Notes under the pieces: generated by a model
What the model was told of the DNA's origin: nothing
The model's input: only the letters and a program-made list of their open reading frames with translations
Databases searched by the model: none
In this document: piece by piece, positions 58,271 to 64,000 of the stretch
How the letters are laid out: each line of letters begins with the position of its first letter
Numbering within the stretch: the stretch's first letter is position 1
Assembly (NCBI GenBank): GCA_017979445.1
Contig: CM030714.1
Location: 3,968,001-4,032,000, forward strand
DNA: 64,000 nt
Source: Akebia trifoliata
Taxonomy: Eukaryota; Streptophyta; Magnoliopsida; Ranunculales; Lardizabalaceae
Reading direction: 5' to 3'
Made by a program: the position numbers and the translations under genes

Positions 58271-59020
58271 CTTGTAGCTTCCCTGGAGACATAACAAACA
58301 ATGCTTCAGAACTTGGAGCGCAGTTGAAAGGTTTTAACTTTATTTTTTTTCCATGCAAACATATTACCATGCACTGAATTAGATAAGGTTCTTTGTAACA
58401 CTTTTAAGGGTGTGGGGCATCCTTGGAATGTGGTGTTATGCATAATTTCTAGTATTCATTTTGTGACTGTGATCATAGTACATAGATTGTTTGGGACAGA
58501 ATGAGAATTTTTGTGTTTCTAAGGGTAATTATGCATCGTTTGAAGTATAAACATATAACTTTGACTTAGGATTTTCAAGTAGAGAGAGAACAAATTTTGG
58601 AGAGAGAGAGAGAGAGAGAGAGAAAAAAAATGATGAATCTCTTTGTAAGTTTTTCTTGAATTAGTGAAGAAGTTCAATTGCCTTTTAGGAATTAGTCCCA
58701 AAAAAGGGTGAACTTTATCAATATCTGCATTTGCATTCTTTGTTTTATTTCTTGTTATTTTATGGTAACCCACCTACTAGTCCAAAAGACCGGTTTGTTA
58801 GAGAAGGGGAGAACTATGAATATAAGAGGATTACATGGCTTACTTGGGGTATGACACACCCGAGAGGAGGAAAATATACACTCAACACTCCCCCTCATAC
58901 ATAAGGATGTCGATAAGGTCCCAATAATATCATTTTGGGACCGTAATTTCACCGAGATTACCATCATATAAATACTAGTTCCCTTAAAATAATAATAAAT
59001 TTTATTAAATCCCAAATTAA
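58271..59020. other. Unassigned flank
   Basis: No gene recognised. A (GA)n tract is at 58602-58622. The phrase CAACACTCCCCCTCATAC (58882) resembles sequence often seen next to plant Copia LTRs. Confidence 0.5.
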
Positions 59021-60215
59021 TGTGACTAACAATAGTTTGTTACTAATTTCAGGTGAAAATGGCACATTCGGAAACCAACAAAAGAAATAACAATTATGGT
59101 TACAATACGCGGGCCGAAAGGAAGTTTCTAGAAAAATATCGATCGATTTGGGCGCCACGTCACTGCGCCGCGGCTAGCCAAGACCGCGCCGCCGTCATTT
59201 CGAAGAATTTATCCTCGAGATTTTTACAGAAGCTTCTAGAAGCTTCGGTGGTTGTAACTGATTGGGCCATTCGAATCGAATTATCCGTCAAATCACCCCG
59301 ATTACCCGAATACGAACATTATAAATTTGAGGGTTGATTTCAAAGAAGGGGTCCCCTCTTGGGTTCCTCTTAGGCTCTTTTCTTCTTTAATTGTCTTTAG
59401 TTTCTTCTTAGAATTCTTTGTAATTTTCTGTTGAGAGACCTCTTGAGTGTAGTGAGAACTTCAAGAGTGATCCATTCATACTTCTTGTAATCCTTTGGAG
59501 AGCTATTAAAGGAGTATTACTAATCAATCATCATCTTCTTCACCCATTCTCTCTTTTCTCTTTTATTAATTTCTGCAATTTTAGTTCTTGCGATGATTGG
59601 CTAAATTCTCATTAGAGAAGTTAAGGAAGCCATAGCAAATTAATCCCTCTAGTGTAGATTTAAATTCTTGTTTTGCTTACATGTTCTAAATCTGAAAACT
59701 CTCTTCTGATTAAGGTAATCCAACTTATAATTCTGATCCAACTTAGATAGCCATTACTTAGATGAGTTCAAGAATGACTATGCTATGTGAAAAATTAGAA
59801 GATAAGTTGGGCAATCTCAATCATGCTAGTGTTTTCATGATTATCTTTTAATTACTTTCAAGGATTTAATTGTTCCACCATCCGATCCATGAGCAATGAC
59901 TTGCTCCATGGATTGAGTTATATTTCGAATTTATCTACATTATGGATTAATTGCAAAGGTTGATTAACTTCTCTAATCTCTCTTTCTTAGATTTTTAATC
60001 TTTCTTTTCTGTTTAGATTTCAATTTAGTTTCTACTACAACTTTGTTTTGTTTTTAAACTAATCTGTTTTTGTTTCTAATTCTGTTTTGGCATTTTTATC
60101 CGAATGAATCCTTGAATCCTCATTGTCCCTGTGGAACGAATTCGACTTACCCAAAGTCCATTTCTTAATCTAATCTCTATCTCTGCATCTCTATTGCAAG
60201 CTTTACAATCGATCA
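59021..60215 (+). repeat. 5' LTR of the younger Athila-like element (start tentative)
   Basis: Contains TTATAAATT (59319) as a possible TATA box and GC-rich blocks such as GCGCCACGTCACTGCGCCGC. It ends near CGATCA (60215), three bases before the PBS. CTCGAGATTTTTACAGAAGC corresponds to CTCAAGATTTGTACAGGAGC in the older LTR. Confidence 0.5.
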
Positions 60216-60218
60216 AAA

Positions 60219-60236
60219 TGGCGTCGCTGCCGGGGA
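60219..60236 (+). promoter_or_regulatory. Primer-binding site (tRNA-Asp type)
   Basis: TGGCGTCGCTGCCGGGGA. Athila-type elements use a closely similar site complementary to tRNA-Asp (from memory). Confidence 0.8.
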
Positions 60237-61498
60237 CAGCGAGTTGATTCATTTTTCAATTCGGAAAGTATCCGAAACAGTTTCCGAAACAGAACCGAAC
60301 TTGTTTTGCTTGAAACAGAAGCCAAACGAACAGAAAAAAAAATTGAAAAAAATTTCATTACAATCCTCAGGATATCAGAAACCATTTCCAATTTGAAAAA
60401 TCGATTTTCATCAAAATTTTACCGCGCCGCGGTTGTCCCTTAGTGCGCCGCGGTGACGTGGCAACATTTTCTGCTGATTTTTGTTGGACAAGTTTCTGAC
60501 ATCATGGACATTGTAATGGTCATATTGGTTTTTTTTTCTTAGTATTCTGATTTGAATAATTTTGTTCTGTTCAGGTGAAGGACTCGACGGAAGTCGACGG
60601 AAATTGACGGAAGGCGACACGTGGAATTTTTATCCACTAAATTTGTTCTATCACCAAGAAGACAGCAACTTCCAATTCTCTGTTCATTTTATTTTATTTT
60701 TTTTTTATTTTTCTTAGAAAACAATTTGTATTAGGTACTTGAATTTGTATTAAATTTTAATTGTATCCGAGAGGGCTCGGATTGTAATAGAATTAGGGAC
60801 GGACGATAGTGGGACGAAACTATCTCAGCCCCTCGGGTTCGTACACCAAATTTGGTGTTGGTGGCCCGAGTCGACTCAACTCGATCATCCCCGTCTAGAA
60901 CGGGAGGTAAATTTCTAAACACTCACGCATCACTCGCTAGTGAGTTTCTGTATTGCTTTTGAGTGACTAATCTGTACACATTGGATTGCACCTAGTAATA
61001 AGGGCACCCTTACGAGGATGGCACCATAAGATAAGAATCGGATTTCATCACCGATATCTTGCCCGTTTAGGAAAATTGAATTCACAGCCATTTAATTAAT
61101 TAAAATTTGGTTAGACTGGACTCTAGGTTCCATCGAGCTCATTAAGCAAAGCTAATCAAAAGTTGCACCAATTGCACTTCTTGATCGTGAACAGTGCCTA
61201 GCGCAATCTTGCCCTGCAGTTCTACGTGAATTCAGGGGATAGACTACGTCTATTCAAGACGAGAGGTGATCTAAGAGTGCCCTTGCTCAGCATTGTGCGC
61301 CACCTCTCCTCTGGAGATTAAACTGGCTGTTCCGATTTCAGAGATTTGGGTTGGAGGCTTTGATTAATCCTTTGAACCAGTTAGGAGCTGTCTAGTCTTA
61401 GGAACCCAGTGATCACGTGTGAATTCCTCCCTCTCTTGTGTGCAAGTCCATAGTGTATGTTACAGTAGATACAGAACCTCGAGCAGATTTATATCGTC
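60237..61498 (+). other. Leader of the younger Athila-like element
   Basis: Non-coding, about 1.26 kb. ACCGCGCCGCGGTTGTCC (60421) and GCGCCGCGGTGACG (60443) are GC-rich inverted motifs that repeat a block of the LTR (59163-59193). Confidence 0.65.
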
Positions 61499-62341
61499 AT
61501 GGAGTTTAGGAGAGAATCATTGATCTCGTGCGGCTTATGTGATAATTATGGTCATTCTCCCGAGCATTGTCCGAGTCAGCCCATGCTACATGCTACACAG
61601 GCCAATATGCATCATTCTCAAAACTCGTATTGGATGCCAACACCCAGTTCGTTCGACCAACCATACCACGTAGATAATTTGTTTCCACAAAATTCCATAC
61701 CGTGTCAGAACGAGTTCACTCAGGGTAGTCATTTTGGTAACCATGAGGATTTTTATTTGCATGACACTTCGATGATGAATCCAACCATAATTTCTCAACA
61801 ATCTTATGATTCTCGACATTTCTCCGATTACAGAGCTACAGAGCCTGAGCCAACATCCACTCACTCATGTTTGTCTTCTCCTCAATCGTCGTCATTAGAG
61901 TCTATGATGTCTGCCTTCTTAATTCAACAACAACAATTAATCCAACAACAACAGCTCCATCAACAAATGTTGGTAAATCATCAACAACAGTTGTTAAATC
62001 ATCAACAACAATGGGATATGGGTCAAGCCTTAGTCAACATAGGAACTCAACTGAGTCACCTAGCGTTGTCCTTAGAAGAAGGAAAATTTGATAAATTCGA
62101 AAATGAGGATATCTCAATCCCAGAAAATCCACCATTCTTTCAAAATAACCTTAGTGACCAGTTCTACTCTTTTGAAGATGTCGATGATTATCCATCAACA
62201 ATTGATAACCCTGTCTCAATTGAAGTTCAAATTCAAACCAATGAGGTTACAATTCCAACCGAAGCAACGATGGAAGTCCAACTAGGTCAGCTTATTGTAC
62301 CCTCAGAAGAAGAGAGAATGGACAATTTTCAAATGAGATAA
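61499..62341 (+). CDS. Zinc-knuckle protein of the Athila-like element (280 aa)
   Basis: An open frame starting ATGGAGTTTAGGAG. Near the N-terminus CGLCDNYGHSPEHC (residues 11-24) is a canonical C-x2-C-x4-H-x4-C knuckle, as in the nucleocapsid part of Gag. A Ser/Pro/Asn-rich middle follows. A Gln-rich stretch (about residues 142-178) is next, with repeats of LNHQQQ and LIQQQQ. The tail is acidic, with EVQIQTNEVTIPTEA and MEVQLGQLIVP. No capsid domain precedes the knuckle and no protease or pol follows, so this is not a full Gag. RNA binding is a reasonable inference from the knuckle. The TAA at 62339-62341 probably results from a frame change, because the older copy continues in the frame beginning at 62338. 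Confidence 0.75.
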   Translation: MEFRRESLISCGLCDNYGHSPEHCPSQPMLHATQANMHHSQNSYWMPTPSSFDQPYHVDNLFPQNSIPCQNEFTQGSHFGNHEDFYLHDTSMMNPTIISQQSYDSRHFSDYRATEPEPTSTHSCLSSPQSSSLESMMSAFLIQQQQLIQQQQLHQQMLVNHQQQLLNHQQQWDMGQALVNIGTQLSHLALSLEEGKFDKFENEDISIPENPPFFQNNLSDQFYSFEDVDDYPSTIDNPVSIEVQIQTNEVTIPTEATMEVQLGQLIVPSEEERMDNFQMR

Positions 62342-62760
62342 CCCATGAGAGCCAACCAATGTTTCAAAGTCCTAATAAGCAAGGTGATTGTACAAATTTG
62401 GCTAAGCAAATTGATCCGCCATTAGAGGATACTGTTGTCCAAGAGGAATCAACGACCAATTCTACTTTGTTAGTCACACCAATTCCGATCATTATTGATT
62501 CAATTTCGTATCCCATCATTTCACAAAAGTGTAAAGACCCTTCATGTCTTACAACCTCCATTCTCTTGGGAATATATGATGATTGAAACTTGTTTTGAAA
62601 AGGTGATGACACTAAGAACTGAGGACAAACGAGAGTTGTTGATCATTTTTAAAAAAATATTTCCAAGTCCTAACGATGGTAAAAATTTGTCTACCTATCA
62701 ATTGGGGTGGGAAATCGATCGTTGTGTCCGTCAAGATGAATGTTAGGAAAATTCCTAGAT
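62338..62760 (+). pseudogene. Out-of-frame continuation of the zinc-knuckle ORF
   Basis: Reading from 62338 gives ITHESQPMFQSPNKQGDC and stays open to 62586. It matches ITSKSQPMFQIP in the older element, then a further frame gives MTLRTEDKRELLIIFKK. Two or more frameshifts therefore separate pieces of one longer ancestral protein. Confidence 0.65.
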
Positions 62761-62800
62761 ATCAGACCTTTTGATAGGTCCGGCTGAAGACGTTAAACTT

Positions 62801-64000
62801 AGCGCTGCTTGGGAGGCAACCCATGTGCTTTTATTTTAATAAGTAGTGTAGTTAGGAAATAAAAATTTTCTAAAAAAAAAAAAAAAAAACTTCTAACCTT
62901 AATCCCTTTCTCATTCTCTTCATCTTCAAGTCCACTATCAAACCAAATCAATGAGTGTCACTAGGACTGCAGCCTGGTCACTAATTGTTGATTGAGTAGC
63001 AGAGATAGATGTTAGCTTATATTGAGGAGAAAAAGGCACAGACTACTGAATGTTCGGATTAAGATAGGTTTAAATTTTATATTAGGATGTTCTTAATTTC
63101 TTAATTAGGTTGTTTTTCTATTTTAGAAAGGATTTTTTTTATGAATAAAAAAAAAAAAAAAAAAAAAACGGCTTCGGAAATTCTCATTGTTATAACTTTC
63201 ATTCTTTTCAGATTAGTTGTAACAAGACTTTGCACATTAATGCCCAATCCGTTTCAGGTGTGATCCAACCTTTTTATTTTTCCTTACTGCTTGCATATTG
63301 AGGACAATATGTCATTTAGGTTTGGGGGTATTAGGTTAGCTCACAATTGCATTGCATTACATTGATAGTTTAGTTTCATGTTTATTTCATTGCTAGTTTA
63401 ATTTCATGTTAAAAAAAAAAAAATTTCAAAAATATTCAACACTTTCGAAATATTTTCTTCAAAATCTTTGTATATATTTTTTTACATATGAATTTCAAAT
63501 CTCAGGCTCATGTTCTAACTTTTGATCAAAAGTTCTTTTTGGTTATTCCTCATTAAGAAAATTATGAAAGAATTACTTTAGAGATTTACTTCTGATTAAG
63601 TATTTGGAAAGATAAGATTTTATGGAACAAAAGTTGACCCTCTTTTCTGACTAGAGTGTTAGGGAAAACCTAGTCTAGTGAACTATGACTTCTTTGTCCC
63701 TTGGTTGGCTTGTTAGAAGAAAAACAGAACTTAAGTTAGTATTACTTGGACAGCAACCATAGGATTAGACTGGGTATCTTGAAAAGGGCTACCTGCTTTT
63801 TGTAAAAAGAATACCAGAAAATGGTGAAGTGTGATAAAATCTAAAAAAAAGAAGCAGAAAATACGAGAAAAATGTCAAAGATGGCTAGAACTGCAAAAAT
63901 GAAAAAAAGAGTCCAATGAGACCAAATAGTGCAGTAGGGTGAAAGCCGTCAATGGTAAAAACGTGAGTAAACTGGAATGTCACAGATAAAGCCCCTTAGA
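62801..64000 (+). other. 3' interior of the younger Athila-like element
   Basis: Starts with GCGCTGCTTGGGAGGCAACC, which I recall as a conserved signature after pol in Athila-type elements. A runs lie at 62872-62889 and 63146-63168. GAGGACAATATGTCATTTAGG then GGGGG (63300-63328) follows. No coding sequence is seen to the window end. Confidence 0.65.

Larger units (their letters stand above)
59021..64000 (+). mobile_element. Younger Athila-like non-autonomous LTR element (right end outside window)
   Basis: Same family as 43411-57838: collinear leader, zinc-knuckle ORF, GGGAGGCAACCCATG motif and 3' interior. The left limit is uncertain; TGTGACTAAC at 59021 would give an LTR of 1195 bp, close to 1281 bp in the older copy. 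No TSD or 3' LTR can be checked because the element leaves the window. Confidence 0.75.

Overview
The window looks like plant nuclear DNA, most likely from a eudicot. It is AT-rich, intron-scale coding is sparse, and nearly everything recognisable belongs to plant transposon families: Tat/Ogre-type and Athila-type Ty3/gypsy elements, Copia solo LTRs, an L1-type LINE, hAT, CACTA and small MITEs. I see no rRNA, tRNA, CRISPR, bacterial operon or organelle gene. The only host gene that reads as intact is a small two-exon NUCLEAR FUSION DEFECTIVE 6-like gene on the minus strand (3912-4261).

The scaffold is an old direct segmental duplication. Copy A is 1-11956 and resumes at 32276-32345. Copy B is 35585-43410 and resumes at 57839-58270. 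Each copy holds a giant, nearly gapless inverted repeat (arms about 1.8 kb, loop about 11 bases, centred near 6855 and 38571). Copy A also carries about 4.1 kb, including the NFD6-like gene, that copy B lacks.

Both copies were then broken by nested insertions that can be dated relative to each other. In copy A a hAT transposon (11957-32275) was inserted. Its transposase gene was interrupted by a 5'-truncated LINE (14109-28923). The LINE RNase H frame was in turn interrupted by a young Tat/Ogre-type LTR element (14247-28349) that keeps a gag ORF but has lost most of pol. Each layer has target-site duplications, and the reading frames rejoin across the insertions. Further right, the hAT element also took in a Copia solo LTR and a four-hairpin foldback element.

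In copy B an old Athila-like non-autonomous element (43411-57838, TSD ATTAT) was inserted. Its 5' LTR holds a 4-kb Tat-type solo LTR (44501-48531, TSD ACTTC). Its 3' LTR holds a CACTA-like element (about 54040-57709) that carries exon fragments of a WDR48-like WD40 gene and of a malectin/LRR receptor kinase, with their splice junctions. A second, younger member of the same Athila-like family starts near 59021 and runs off the right edge. It has an open 280-codon zinc-knuckle ORF.

Between the copies (32346-35584) lie a LINE 3' fragment and one or two Copia-like solo LTRs. All alignments, family names and identities are by eye and memory; no search or computation was run.
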